The position numbers were made by a program, and so were the translations under genes. Source: an uncultured Bacteroidota bacterium (GTDB lineage Bacteria > Bacteroidota > Bacteroidia > Flavobacteriales > Flavobacteriaceae). Taken from it: a DNA stretch of 51,285 nt. The notes below the pieces were generated by a model. It had not been told where the DNA came from and did no database searches. It saw only the letters and a list, made by a program, of their open reading frames with translations. Each line of letters opens with the position of its first letter. The stretch's first letter is position 1. The stretch lies in assembly GCA_903913315.1 (NCBI GenBank), contig CAIWKX010000178.1:1-51285 (forward strand), given 5' to 3'. Shown piece by piece: positions 32,709 to 40,880 of the stretch.

Positions 32709-33281
32709 TTGCCACCCAAAACTTATAACAAATCCAATTTTCACAAGTATACTTTTTGTGTTTTTCAAGAAGTAGGGTTGGAAGCACTGCAAGACTTGTC
32801 TTTACACTACAAAAGCAAATCGGGTAGTTGTTACTACTTCACTACAACAGGGGTGTATCGATTGTCCAATCATTGGGGCAGAGCGGCAAAATGTAAATGG
32901 AGGTTAAGTCCAAATTGCAAAGCTGTCACACTAAACGCAGTCGAAGTGCCAAATGCCAATAGAACCAAATTGGGTTATGCCAATTGGAGTGATTTTTATC
33001 CCGATAATGATTATGAAAAACTCTATTTTGTAAAAGTAGATTATGACAGCCAAACGGTGCACTTCTATCACAAACAAAGCCACGACTGCACTACCGAAAA
33101 GGTCTTGCTCACTGCGACAGACACCACCAAACTCATCAAGCAAATAAGAACACTATTCGATGAAACCGGCTGGGCCAAGTACCTAAAAGAAGAAAACATA
33201 GCAGTACTCCGCAAAGAAATCATCGAAGAATTAGTCAACACCAACAAGACGTTTCAAGAAATAAGAAAACAATATCTATAA
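32709..33281 (+). CDS. Conserved hypothetical protein, non-ATG start
   Basis: 190 residues from TTG at 32709; no ATG is available in this frame before the conserved part and the protein has no internal Met at all. The frame upstream is open only to 32673, within the previous gene. Features: VFQEVGLEALQDLSLHYKS, CYYFTTTGVYRLSNHWGRAA with CKWRL, a central aromatic part (NWSDFYPDN, LYFVKVDY) and a helical C-terminus. I recall similar proteins of unknown role in Flavobacteria. Normal length suggests it is intact with a rare start; loss of an ATG by mutation is the alternative. It converges on the MFS gene with 8 bp between. Confidence 0.65.
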   Translation: MPPKTYNKSNFHKYTFCVFQEVGLEALQDLSLHYKSKSGSCYYFTTTGVYRLSNHWGRAAKCKWRLSPNCKAVTLNAVEVPNANRTKLGYANWSDFYPDNDYEKLYFVKVDYDSQTVHFYHKQSHDCTTEKVLLTATDTTKLIKQIRTLFDETGWAKYLKEENIAVLRKEIIEELVNTNKTFQEIRKQYL

Positions 33282-33289
33282 CACAAAGT

Positions 33290-34534
33290 CTATTGTCTTG
33301 CTTCTTGCTTTTTTTCACTATTTTCTTTTCTAACCAATTTTATGGTCCAAATACCTAACAGAAAAGCAATCACACCCAGCGTTCCCATAAAAAACCAATT
33401 GGCTTGATACCCCCAGTGATCAATAATTCCCATACCCACTTTAGCACTCAAGATATGCGCCATGCTATAACTCATCGTAAAAATAGCCATGTATCTGCCT
33501 TCGTGACCTTTGGGCGCTCTACTCATAGCAAAGGAATTGGAGAATGGAAAAACAAACATTTCGGCAAACGTCATGAACACCATCATCACTACCAAAATAC
33601 CGACCCATGTGTTTACTAACAGCAAAAATAGACTCACTGCCATCATCATACAGCCAATGGTTACCATTTTGACTTTATCAATCTTATTGCGTTCAACATA
33701 GCCCACGATTGGCATTTCAAGAAAGAATATCATCAGACCGTTCATCGTGAGGAGTAAACCTGTTTGGAATTCGGTCAAATTGAATTGTTCTTTATGATAC
33801 AGCGGAATGGTCGTAAACAATTGAAAGAACAACACACCCGATATCACACAGCTTATCAAGAAAATCCAAAAAGGTTTGTCTTTAAACACCGACGCTCTAT
33901 CGGCTTCCAAGCTTTGTTTCTCTTCTTTAGAAATAAGGTTGGTTTTGCGTTCTTTGACCAACATCCAAAAGATAAGAATAGCCAGGATGCACGTAGCACC
34001 GTCAATCCAAAACAATCCTTTGTATCCAATAGTCATAATAATCAGCCCACCCAAAGCAGGTCCAGCAGAAAAACCAAGATTGATTGCCAATCGCACTAAG
34101 GTTAAGGCACGCGTTCTGTTTTCAGGTTTGGCATAAACACTTAAAGAAACAAACATAGCAGGACGAAACATATCGGCAATGACCATCAATAAAAATAAAT
34201 AGAGGCAAAGTCCTGTGAAAGTAGTAATGTATTGCATGACAAAAAGCGCCAAGCCCGTAGTAAGCAAACTAAAAATCATAATGCGATAGAACCCAATCTT
34301 ATCGGATAGTTTACCACCCAACCAAGAACCTATCATCGAACCCGAGCCAAAGCAAACCATAATCCAACCTACTTGCGAGTAGGAGAAGTGCAAATCTTCT
34401 TTCAAGTATTTTGACAAAAACGGTACCACCATTGTTCCCGCTCGATTGATAAATGTAACAAGTGTCAATATCCAGATTTCTCTAGAAAAACCTTTGAAGT
34501 TGCTAAGGTATTTGCGTAAAGCGTTTTTGAACAT
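33290..34534 (-). CDS. MFS transporter
   Basis: 414 residues with twelve membrane segments. The loop 2-3 motif appears as GSWLGGKLSDKIGFYRIM near residue 72, and the two halves are joined by a charged loop around 195-215 (KERKTNLISKEEKQ). The family resembles drug or metabolite exporters of the MFS_1 type (RTRALTLVRLAINLGFSAGPALGG in helix 5 is the motif of drug:H+ antiporters). It exports or imports an unknown small molecule using the proton gradient. It is a single gene; the spacer to tatD contains that gene's promoter. No substrate clue is present. Confidence 0.9.
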   Translation of the reverse strand: MFKNALRKYLSNFKGFSREIWILTLVTFINRAGTMVVPFLSKYLKEDLHFSYSQVGWIMVCFGSGSMIGSWLGGKLSDKIGFYRIMIFSLLTTGLALFVMQYITTFTGLCLYLFLLMVIADMFRPAMFVSLSVYAKPENRTRALTLVRLAINLGFSAGPALGGLIIMTIGYKGLFWIDGATCILAILIFWMLVKERKTNLISKEEKQSLEADRASVFKDKPFWIFLISCVISGVLFFQLFTTIPLYHKEQFNLTEFQTGLLLTMNGLMIFFLEMPIVGYVERNKIDKVKMVTIGCMMMAVSLFLLLVNTWVGILVVMMVFMTFAEMFVFPFSNSFAMSRAPKGHEGRYMAIFTMSYSMAHILSAKVGMGIIDHWGYQANWFFMGTLGVIAFLLGIWTIKLVRKENSEKKQEARQ

Positions 34535-34582
34535 AGGTTATTGGTTATTTTACAAAGGTAAAAAACTTTGTGGCTTTGCTTC

Positions 34583-34614
34583 TTTGTGGCAATGCAACTT
34601 TTAAACTATTTTTG
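34583..34614 (+). promoter_or_regulatory. Promoter of tatD-like gene, possibly leaderless
   Basis: TTTG (34583-34586) and TATTTTTG (34607-34614), 20 nt apart. A start site 4-6 nt after the -7 element would fall at the ATG (34619), giving no or almost no leader. It overlaps a TTTGTGGC-rich motif that is repeated before the gene at 36097. Confidence 0.6.
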
Positions 34615-34618
34615 CTTC

Positions 34619-35272
34619 ATGCATTATTTCAATCTACATACTCACAAATTCACTAATAATTCATCTGTTTTTGAATTGGTCAATCAATACCCTTGGGAAT
34701 TTGATGCGGCAATACCGCAATATTCTATTGGAATTCATCCATGGTCTGTTGATGAAAACCGTTTGGAAAATGATTTGAATACGATGGAAGAGAAGTTGCA
34801 ACTAAAGGAGTGTTTGGCTGTGGGAGAGTGCGGTTTAGATAAACGAATTGAAATTCCGATGGAAGTGCAAATAGCCGTATTTGAAAAACAAATTATCTTA
34901 GCAGAAAAATACCAAAAGCCATTGGTATTGCATTTGGTAGCCGCCTTTGACGAATTGTTTGCCATCAAAAAAAGAAGGATGATTTCGGTTCCAATGATCA
35001 TTCATGGCTTTTCTAAAAACGAACAATTGGCCAAGCAATTAATTGACAATGGATTTTATCTTTCCTTTGGGAAATACTTATTGCGCAATCCCGAATTGGA
35101 AGCGGTATTTCAATCCATTCCCAATGATCGATTCTTTTTAGAAACCGATACTATCGAAGAAAACTTGGAAGAAGTCTATACCTTAGCAGCAAAATACAAA
35201 AACATAAAAATAGAAGATTTAATTGAAATGGTAGATTCAAATTTCAAGACGGTTTTCCAATCTAATATCTAA
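34619..35272 (+). CDS. TatD-family metal-dependent hydrolase
   Basis: 217 residues from the ATG at 34619, chosen because the protein then opens with the metal-binding HTH motif (MHYFNLHTH; residues 7 and 9). A TTG 51 bp upstream would add an unlike extension. Further TatD parts: GIHPWSV, AVGECGLDKR with metal-binding Glu, PLVLHLVAA with His, IIHGFSKN and a final FLETDT with Asp. TatD proteins are TIM-barrel nucleases, some acting as 3'-5' DNA exonucleases; this shorter form is common in Bacteroidetes. tcdA follows 22 bp later, so they are probably co-transcribed. Its last codons lie in a heptanucleotide repeat. Confidence 0.88.
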   Translation: MHYFNLHTHKFTNNSSVFELVNQYPWEFDAAIPQYSIGIHPWSVDENRLENDLNTMEEKLQLKECLAVGECGLDKRIEIPMEVQIAVFEKQIILAEKYQKPLVLHLVAAFDELFAIKKRRMISVPMIIHGFSKNEQLAKQLIDNGFYLSFGKYLLRNPELEAVFQSIPNDRFFLETDTIEENLEEVYTLAAKYKNIKIEDLIEMVDSNFKTVFQSNI

Positions 35273-35290
35273 TATTTAAAATCTAATATT
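35260..35290 (+). repeat. Heptanucleotide repeat at the tatD-tcdA junction
   Basis: ATCTAAT ATCTAAT ATTTAAA ATCTAAT plus ATT: four 7-bp units with one degenerate. They cover the last codons and stop of tatD and the spacer up to the tcdA start. Confidence 0.85.
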
Positions 35291-35293
35291 AAA

Positions 35294-36013
35294 ATGGCAA
35301 AGTGGCAAGAAAGAGCAGAATTATTGTTCAAACCTGAAGGATTGCAAAATTTAAAAAACGCTACTGTTTTAGTGGTAGGATTAGGTGGCGTAGGTTCGTT
35401 TGCAGCCGAATTTTTAGCGCGTGCCGGTGTAGGCAACTTAACGATAGTTGATGGTGACGTGGTTGATATTACCAATGTCAACAGACAATTACCAGCGTTG
35501 CATTCAACAGAAGGCATGCCTAAAGTGCACGTAGTTGGTGATCGATTGATGGATATTAATCCGGAACTGAATTTGACACGAGTGCAAGAGTTTCTTTCAC
35601 CTGAGCGCGCTTTTGAAATTGTTGAAGAAAAATACGATTATGTTTTAGATTGTATTGATAGTGTAACGCCTAAGTTGAATTTGATTATCGGAGCCAAACG
35701 CAAACGAGTAAAAATCATTTCTTCGATGGGAGCAGGAGGAAAGATGGAAGCCGCAAAAGTGAAGGTTGCCGATATTACCAACACAGTAAATTGCATGTTT
35801 GCGAAGACCATCAGAAGACGATTAAAAGAACATAAAATTGACAAACTAAAGGTAGTTTTTTCTTCAGAGATACAAGACGAAAGCAGTTTGAAAATGACCG
35901 ACGGCAGTAATTATAAGAAATCCTTTTACGGTACTAATAGTTACATGCCAGGACTTTTCGGATTATACATGGCTGAAACGGTGATACGATATTTACTTAA
36001 GAAAAGTAATTAG
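35294..36013 (+). CDS. tcdA: tRNA threonylcarbamoyladenosine dehydratase
   Basis: 239 residues of the ThiF/MoeB/HesA E1-like family. The nucleotide-binding GLGGVGS motif is near residue 29, followed by the acidic strand end VDGDVVDITNVNRQ, the helical crossover, YDYVLDCIDSVTPKLNLI and KIISSMGAGGKMEA. The C-terminal VKVADITNTVNCMFAKTIRRRLK pattern is typical of TcdA rather than of ThiF or MoeB. It uses ATP to cyclise t6A37 to ct6A in tRNAs that read ANN codons. Shorter than E. coli TcdA (268), as is usual here. It shares the tatD transcript. Confidence 0.9.
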   Translation: MAKWQERAELLFKPEGLQNLKNATVLVVGLGGVGSFAAEFLARAGVGNLTIVDGDVVDITNVNRQLPALHSTEGMPKVHVVGDRLMDINPELNLTRVQEFLSPERAFEIVEEKYDYVLDCIDSVTPKLNLIIGAKRKRVKIISSMGAGGKMEAAKVKVADITNTVNCMFAKTIRRRLKEHKIDKLKVVFSSEIQDESSLKMTDGSNYKKSFYGTNSYMPGLFGLYMAETVIRYLLKKSN

Positions 36014-36041
36014 TAATTAGTGATTAGTGATTAGTGATTAG
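36007..36041 (+). repeat. Heptanucleotide repeat after tcdA
   Basis: TAATTAG twice then TGATTAG three times, five exact 7-bp units, beginning inside the last two codons and stop of tcdA. Confidence 0.93.
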
Positions 36042-36096
36042 CTTCAAATAATAATAAAAAAGACTTCGTGTCTTAGTGCCTTTGTGGCAAAATAAT

Positions 36097-36756
36097 ATGA
36101 TACAAACCGTAATCTTTGATATGGATGGCGTAATTGTGGACACAGAACCGGTGCATCACTTTGCCTACAATCAACATTTTAAACAACTGAATATTGAAAT
36201 TACTCCCGAAATGTATGCTTCGTTTACAGGTAATTCGACAAAGAATATATTCGAAAAACTAAAAGCACATTTTAATCTGAAAGAGGATGTTACTACTTTG
36301 GTGGAGACCAAACGCAACCTCTTCAATGATGCTTTTGACCACAAAGAAGATTTGTATTTGTTGGCGGGAGTGGAAGATTTGATTAAAGATTTATATGCCA
36401 ATGGCATTCAATTGGTATTGGCTTCTTCATCGGCACATGTTACTATTAATAGAATCTTCAATCGATTCCATTTGCAACCCTATTTTACGCATATCGTTTC
36501 AGGCGAAGATTTTCCAAAGTCGAAACCACATCCTGCGATCTTTCAACAGGCGGCATTTCTATCAGGAACTCCAACTGAGAATTGCATAATTATTGAAGAC
36601 AGTACTAATGGAATTCTAGCTGCCAAAGCCGCTGGAATTTATTGCGTGGGTTACGACAGCTTGCATTCTAAAATGCAAGATTATTCCAAAGCGGATCTAG
36701 TAATCAGTCACTTTAACGAATTGAGTTTTGAGAAGATTAGAACTATAAATGATTAG
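36097..36756 (+). CDS. HAD-superfamily phosphatase (beta-phosphoglucomutase-like)
   Basis: 219 residues from the ATG at 36097, which begins the first strand directly (MIQTVIFDMDGVIVD; nucleophile D8 and D10). The GTG at 36076 is less likely. Motif II is LVLASSSAH, motif III KSKPHPAIF with Lys, motif IV IIEDSTNG with the acidic pair. A helical cap of type C1 (about 16-90) is present. This group includes beta-phosphoglucomutases and sugar- or nucleotide-phosphate phosphatases; the substrate is unclear. The GDSL hydrolase starts 3 bp after the stop, so the two are co-transcribed. Confidence 0.9.
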   Translation: MIQTVIFDMDGVIVDTEPVHHFAYNQHFKQLNIEITPEMYASFTGNSTKNIFEKLKAHFNLKEDVTTLVETKRNLFNDAFDHKEDLYLLAGVEDLIKDLYANGIQLVLASSSAHVTINRIFNRFHLQPYFTHIVSGEDFPKSKPHPAIFQQAAFLSGTPTENCIIIEDSTNGILAAKAAGIYCVGYDSLHSKMQDYSKADLVISHFNELSFEKIRTIND

Positions 36757-36759
36757 TAT

Positions 36760-37410
36760 ATGAAAAAGGTACTCTTACTATTGTTATGTTTGGTTTCAGT
36801 AACGGTTAGCGCACAAGAAAAACCATTTTGGAATGAAATCAGTGCCTTTGTAAAACAAGACAGCATCAACAGACCCAAAGAGGGCGTGATTCTTTTTGTG
36901 GGTAGTTCTTCTTTTCGAATATGGACCGATGTAAAGAAAGATCTTAATAATGAGAATATTCTCAATAGGGCGTTTGGTGGCGCAACACTCTTAGATATGA
37001 TTCGTTATAAAAATCAAAATCTACTGAATTACCACCCTAGTAAAATTGTACTTTATTGTGGTGAGAATGATGTTGCTAGTTCTGAAAAAGTAGATGGTAA
37101 AGAAGTGTTTCAACGATTCAAGACCTTATTTGAAATCATCAGAAAGCAATATCCTGAAGTGCCATTTGTTTTTGTTTCCATCAAACCCTGCATTTTACGC
37201 TGGAGCATGAGAGATCGAATGATGGATGCCAATCAAAGAATCAGCAGTTTTTTGAGTCACGAAAAGAAAACTACTTTTATCAACATTTGGGATGCCATGT
37301 TAGAAAATGGTGAACCTAAGAAAGACATTTTCAGAGAAGACAACCTGCACATGAATGCAAAAGGTTATGCCATTTGGATTGAGAAGATGAAGGGTGTTAT
37401 AAATAACTAA
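36760..37410 (+). CDS. Secreted SGNH/GDSL-type hydrolase
   Basis: 216 residues with signal peptide (ends near SAQ, residues 17-19). Block I has LFVGSSSFRIW with the nucleophile serine near residue 50; block II gives RAFGGATLLD with Gly; block III YCGENDVA with Asn; block V DNLHMNAKGY with the Asp-x-x-His dyad. It is an esterase or lipase-like enzyme acting in the periplasm or outside, probably removing acyl groups from carbohydrates or lipids. It starts 3 bp after the HAD gene. Its stop overlaps the convergent photolyase stop by three bases, an unusually tight convergent arrangement with no terminator between. Confidence 0.9.
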   Translation: MKKVLLLLLCLVSVTVSAQEKPFWNEISAFVKQDSINRPKEGVILFVGSSSFRIWTDVKKDLNNENILNRAFGGATLLDMIRYKNQNLLNYHPSKIVLYCGENDVASSEKVDGKEVFQRFKTLFEIIRKQYPEVPFVFVSIKPCILRWSMRDRMMDANQRISSFLSHEKKTTFINIWDAMLENGEPKKDIFREDNLHMNAKGYAIWIEKMKGVINN

Positions 37411-38693
37411 CCCACAGCTTCTTTATAGACTCGTAAGCATTTTTCTCTAGCTTCTTTGTGGTCTACAATTGGTTTTGGATAATCAAAGGTTTCTAATTCA
37501 GGAATCCATTTTTTGATGTATTTTAAATCCTTATCGAACTTTTTAATTTGCTCCGTTGGATTGAAGATTCTAAAGTAGGGTGCTGCGTCAACTCCGCTGC
37601 CAGCAGCCCATTGCCAATTACCCACATTACTAGCTTGTTCGTAATCTAAAAGCTTGGTTGCGAAATAAGTTTCACCCCAACGCCAATCGATTAGTAAATG
37701 TTTACATAGAAAGCTAGCTACTATCATGCGAACCCGATTGTGCATGTGCCCCGTAGCGTTTAGTTCTCGCATTCCTGCATCGACAAAAGGATACCCTGTT
37801 TTTCCATCGCACCATTTTTGAAAGAGTGCTTCATTATTATCCCATTGAATGGTGTCGTATTTAGGACGAAAACACGATTGTGTAGTATGTGGAAAATGCC
37901 AAAGAATTTGCATAAAAAATTCACGCCAGATTAATTCTTTAAGAAAGGTTTCATTGTTGCTTTCAATAGCCTTAACCACCATCTTTCTAATAGAGACCGC
38001 ACCAAATCTTAGATAGATTCCTAAATAGGATGTTTTATTTAAGGCCGGAAAATTTCGAGTGGCTTCGTAATTATCTATAAGATTATAAGAGATATCATAA
38101 GGAGTTACTGCTATTGTTGAGGTTTCAAAACCGATATCATTTAAACTCAAAAAAGGATAGGGGTGCAGCGTAATATTATTTAAATAATCTTCTGAATTAT
38201 AATTGATTAATGTTGTTTTCTTAAAGTTTTCTTTCCACTTGTTTGAATATGGCGTATAGACCACATAAGGAGTACCATCCTCTTTAACTACTTCACTTTT
38301 TTCAAAAATAACTTGGTCTTTACTGGTTTTGAATTCGATGTTATTCTCTTTAAAAAGATGGAACAATTCTAAATCACGTTTGCGAGCATAAGGTTCATAA
38401 TCGTGATTGGTATAAACCGCTTTGATTTGGTTTTCAGCAATTAGTTTTTCATAGATATCCAAAGGCTTTCCATGAAAAACCGCCAATGATTTACCCATAC
38501 TTTCTAATTGGTTTTGAATCTTTTCCAATTGTTGATGAATGAAGGTGACACGTGCATCATCTTTAGAAAGTTGTGAAAGTATTGACTCATCAAAAATAAA
38601 GATAGGAAGTACTGCTTCACCGCTATTAAAAGCATGAAAAAGGCCAGCATTATCGTCTAATCGTAAATCTCTTCGAAACCAGAATATGTTCAT
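37407..38693 (-). CDS. Deoxyribodipyrimidine photolyase (cryptochrome/photolyase family)
   Basis: 428 residues. N-terminal antenna-binding alpha/beta domain (1-130; opens NIFWFRRDLRLDDNAGLFHA) and C-terminal FAD-binding helical domain (about 200-425) with LIWREFFMQILW, NRVRMIVASFLCKHLLIDWRWGE and the FAD-binding NVGNWQWAAGSGVDAAPYFR. This is the class I CPD photolyase pattern. It repairs cyclobutane pyrimidine dimers with blue light. It is last in an operon with an SDR oxidoreductase and an SRPBCC protein, a set often seen together near light-responsive genes in Flavobacteria. A signalling cryptochrome function is less likely but not excluded. Confidence 0.93.
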   Translation of the reverse strand: MNIFWFRRDLRLDDNAGLFHAFNSGEAVLPIFIFDESILSQLSKDDARVTFIHQQLEKIQNQLESMGKSLAVFHGKPLDIYEKLIAENQIKAVYTNHDYEPYARKRDLELFHLFKENNIEFKTSKDQVIFEKSEVVKEDGTPYVVYTPYSNKWKENFKKTTLINYNSEDYLNNITLHPYPFLSLNDIGFETSTIAVTPYDISYNLIDNYEATRNFPALNKTSYLGIYLRFGAVSIRKMVVKAIESNNETFLKELIWREFFMQILWHFPHTTQSCFRPKYDTIQWDNNEALFQKWCDGKTGYPFVDAGMRELNATGHMHNRVRMIVASFLCKHLLIDWRWGETYFATKLLDYEQASNVGNWQWAAGSGVDAAPYFRIFNPTEQIKKFDKDLKYIKKWIPELETFDYPKPIVDHKEAREKCLRVYKEAVG

Positions 38694-38703
38694 TTAATTT
38701 TGT

Positions 38704-39402
38704 TTATCCATTTACCAATAAAGTTGACATCCCTCCATCTACATGGAAGATTTGTCCAGAAATCCAACTGCTTTTCTCACTCAATAAGAAACTGGCCATT
38801 TGTGCCATATCTTCCGAAGTTCCCACTCTCTTTAGGGGGTGTCTTTCTGCTGATTTTTCTCTTTTCATCTCATTGTTTAAGAATTTATCCGCTAAAGGCG
38901 TATCCGTTAATGACGGAGCAATAACGTTGACTCTTATTTTTGGAGCATATTCCGCTGCTAATGCTTTAGCAAATCCTTCAATAGCACCTTTAGAAGCAGC
39001 AACACTCGTATGAAAAGGCATTCCCATACTGGCTGCCACTGAGCTAAACAATACAATACTAGATTGACTAGACGCTGTTAAATTGGGTAAAACGGTCTGA
39101 ATTACTTTTACCAAACTTATGAAATTTATTTGCAAATCAGATTCAAAACTTTCAGGTTTTAAACCCTTAAAAGGTCGTAAGTTGATACTCCCTAGACAAT
39201 ACACCAAACCATCAATTACTTCTGGTAGTTTCGTAATATCTAATGTATCTGTTGTGGCATCAAATGGAATATGCGTTACGTGCAAGTCGGCAATGTCTTC
39301 GTTGGTTCTTGAAGCAATGAATACTTTGTTTTCAAATTGTAATTCTTTTGCAATGGCTAGTCCAATGCCATAGGAACCGCCTATTAATAGTATGTTTTTC
39401 AT
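38704..39402 (-). CDS. Short-chain dehydrogenase-like protein with atypical active site
   Basis: 232 residues from the ATG at 39402, three bases after the stop of the SRPBCC gene region; an earlier ATG at 39426 would overlap it. The Rossmann motif is GGSYGIG (residues about 8-14), with N-A-like strand YCLGSINLRPF and Ser in LFSSVAA. In place of the usual YxxxK, the sequence is SVAASKGAIEG: Val stands where the catalytic tyrosine should be, while Lys is kept. RVNVIAPSLTDTPL follows as normal. So it may not be a classical dehydrogenase, or it uses another residue. It lies between photolyase and SRPBCC genes, spaced 10 and 4 bp. Confidence 0.85.
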   Translation of the reverse strand: MKNILLIGGSYGIGLAIAKELQFENKVFIASRTNEDIADLHVTHIPFDATTDTLDITKLPEVIDGLVYCLGSINLRPFKGLKPESFESDLQINFISLVKVIQTVLPNLTASSQSSIVLFSSVAASMGMPFHTSVAASKGAIEGFAKALAAEYAPKIRVNVIAPSLTDTPLADKFLNNEMKREKSAERHPLKRVGTSEDMAQMASFLLSEKSSWISGQIFHVDGGMSTLLVNG

Positions 39403-39406
39403 GATT

Positions 39407-39874
39407 TTATCCTTTAAATTCTCCAAAAAGTTCGATTAGTTTTTGTCTTCTAAAATCAAAGATTTCTTTCAGTTTGGGTTTGACTACAAACGGATGTACC
39501 ATTTGACCTAGTATGCCCATGGGAACTTTATAATCAACAATGTCTTCCATTTCTACGCCACCCGGAATTTCTTTTAAAAAATGTTTGTGGTGCCATAGCG
39601 AGTAGGGACCAAAACGTTGTTCATCTACAAAATATTTTTTGTCTTGTACATGCGTGATTTCCGTTACCCATTTCATTGGAATTCCCATAACTGGAGTTAC
39701 AATGTATTGAATTATTTGTCCTGAAAACATCGGTCTATCATCTCCTGAAAGAGTTTTAAATCCCATATAATCAGGGGTGATTACTTTAAGGTTTTTGGGA
39801 TTGGAGAGAAATTCCCAAGCTTCCTCTAACGAAATAGGAAGGTTTTGTTTTGCTTGTAGCGTGTAGATTTTCAT
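39407..39874 (-). CDS. SRPBCC-family ligand-binding protein
   Basis: 155 residues covering one polyketide-cyclase/START-like domain: opening strand YTLQAKQNLPISLEEAWEFL, then NLKVITPDYMGFK, a central sheet (YIVTPVMGIPMKWVTEI) and a final helix (FRRQKLIELFGEF). The HFLKEIPGGVEMEDIVDY segment is typical of the group. No catalytic motif. Ligands are hydrophobic; members sit next to photolyase genes in many Bacteroidetes. It is the first gene of the three-gene operon. The perfect 14-bp inverted repeat 39901-39932 lies 27 bp before its start. Confidence 0.87.
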   Translation of the reverse strand: MKIYTLQAKQNLPISLEEAWEFLSNPKNLKVITPDYMGFKTLSGDDRPMFSGQIIQYIVTPVMGIPMKWVTEITHVQDKKYFVDEQRFGPYSLWHHKHFLKEIPGGVEMEDIVDYKVPMGILGQMVHPFVVKPKLKEIFDFRRQKLIELFGEFKG

Positions 39875-39900
39875 TCTATTTTTTTTTGTAAAGTTACATA

Positions 39901-39932
39901 TTGTTTAATTATTTTGTGAAATAATTAAACAA
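39901..39932. promoter_or_regulatory. Perfect 14-bp inverted repeat before the photolyase operon
   Basis: TTGTTTAATTATTT, spacer TGTG, AAATAATTAAACAA. It stands between the divergent SRPBCC and DUF2911 genes, 27 bp from the former and 78 bp from the latter. There is no T tract after it and it does not follow a gene, so an operator fits better than a terminator. The regulator is not in the window. Confidence 0.65.
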
Positions 39933-39963
39933 AAAATATTTGGATTTAAGTTTAAATTAACGT

Positions 39964-39990
39964 TTGAAGAAAATACAATTTGTAATTTTG
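39964..39990 (+). promoter_or_regulatory. Candidate promoter of the DUF2911 gene
   Basis: TTG (39964-39966) and TAATTTTG (39983-39990) match the Bacteroidetes boxes, but are only 16 nt apart instead of about 19. The ATG is 20 bp downstream. Confidence 0.45.
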
Positions 39991-40009
39991 AAATTCTAAA
40001 CTTTTTATT

Positions 40010-40864
40010 ATGAAAAAAATATTTACATTATTGGCAATTGTTATTGTTACTTTTTATGTCAATGCTCAAGTTAAAACACCGCAACCAAGTCCGAAAGCAG
40101 TTGTATCGCAGGTTGTTGGACTAACTGATGTCACGATTGATTATTCTCGTCCAAGTGCAAAAGGAAGAGTAGTTTTTGGAGATTTAGTACCCTTTGGAAA
40201 AATATGGCGTACTGGTGCGAATGCAAACACTACTGTTTCTTTTAGTGATGATATCATCATAGGAGGAAAAACATTAGCCAAAGGAAAATATGCTTTATAT
40301 ACGTTACCAAAAGCTGATAATTGGGAAGTTATTTTTTACAAAACAACAGACAATTGGGGAACTCCTGAAGAATGGAATGAAAGCAATGTAGCTTTACGAG
40401 CCAATGCGAAGCCAGAACCAACCAACCGAAAAGCTGAAACTTTTACAATTGCTATTTCAAATTTGACAAATGATTCTGCTTTTATTGAGTTATCTTGGGA
40501 AAACACTGTGGTGGCTTTACCGTTTGAAGTTCCTACAAAAAAAACAGCAACAGCGAGTATTACTAAAGCTTTGGCTGGACCTTCAGCAGGAGATTATTAT
40601 TCTTCAGCACAATACTTTTTACAATCGAATGGCGATTTGAATAAAGCTTTGGAATATATCAATAAAGCGATTTCATTGACTAAAACGGGTGAAGATGTTC
40701 CATTTTATTACTTACGTCAAAAATCTTTGATTCAAGCAAAATTAAATGATAAGAAAGGTGCAATTGAAACTGCCAAATTATCATTAGCTGCTGCAGAAAA
40801 AGCTAAAAATAGCGATTATGTAAAAATGAATAACGATAGTATTTTAGAGTGGAGTAAGAAATAG
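40010..40864 (+). CDS. DUF2911 domain secreted protein
   Basis: 284 residues, signal peptide ending near VNAQ (residues 17-20). The DUF2911 domain (about 25-175) has IDYSRPSAKGRVVFGDLVPFGKIWRTGANANT in pieces typical of the family (YSRPSAKGR, WRTGANA), GKTLAKGKYALYTLP and the N-x-W-G turn. The C-terminal 100 residues are helical with a TPR-like pattern (SNGDLNKALEYINKAISLTK, KKGAIETAKLSLAAAEKAKN). It is exported to the periplasm or beyond; function unknown. Transcribed alone, with a candidate promoter and a strong terminator. Confidence 0.9.
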   Translation: MKKIFTLLAIVIVTFYVNAQVKTPQPSPKAVVSQVVGLTDVTIDYSRPSAKGRVVFGDLVPFGKIWRTGANANTTVSFSDDIIIGGKTLAKGKYALYTLPKADNWEVIFYKTTDNWGTPEEWNESNVALRANAKPEPTNRKAETFTIAISNLTNDSAFIELSWENTVVALPFEVPTKKTATASITKALAGPSAGDYYSSAQYFLQSNGDLNKALEYINKAISLTKTGEDVPFYYLRQKSLIQAKLNDKKGAIETAKLSLAAAEKAKNSDYVKMNNDSILEWSKK

Positions 40865-40880
40865 TATTTAAATTAGAACT

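Noticed and set aside
33404..34136. Several plus-strand frames inside the MFS gene
   Set aside because: Shadows of the transporter gene; no conserved domain.
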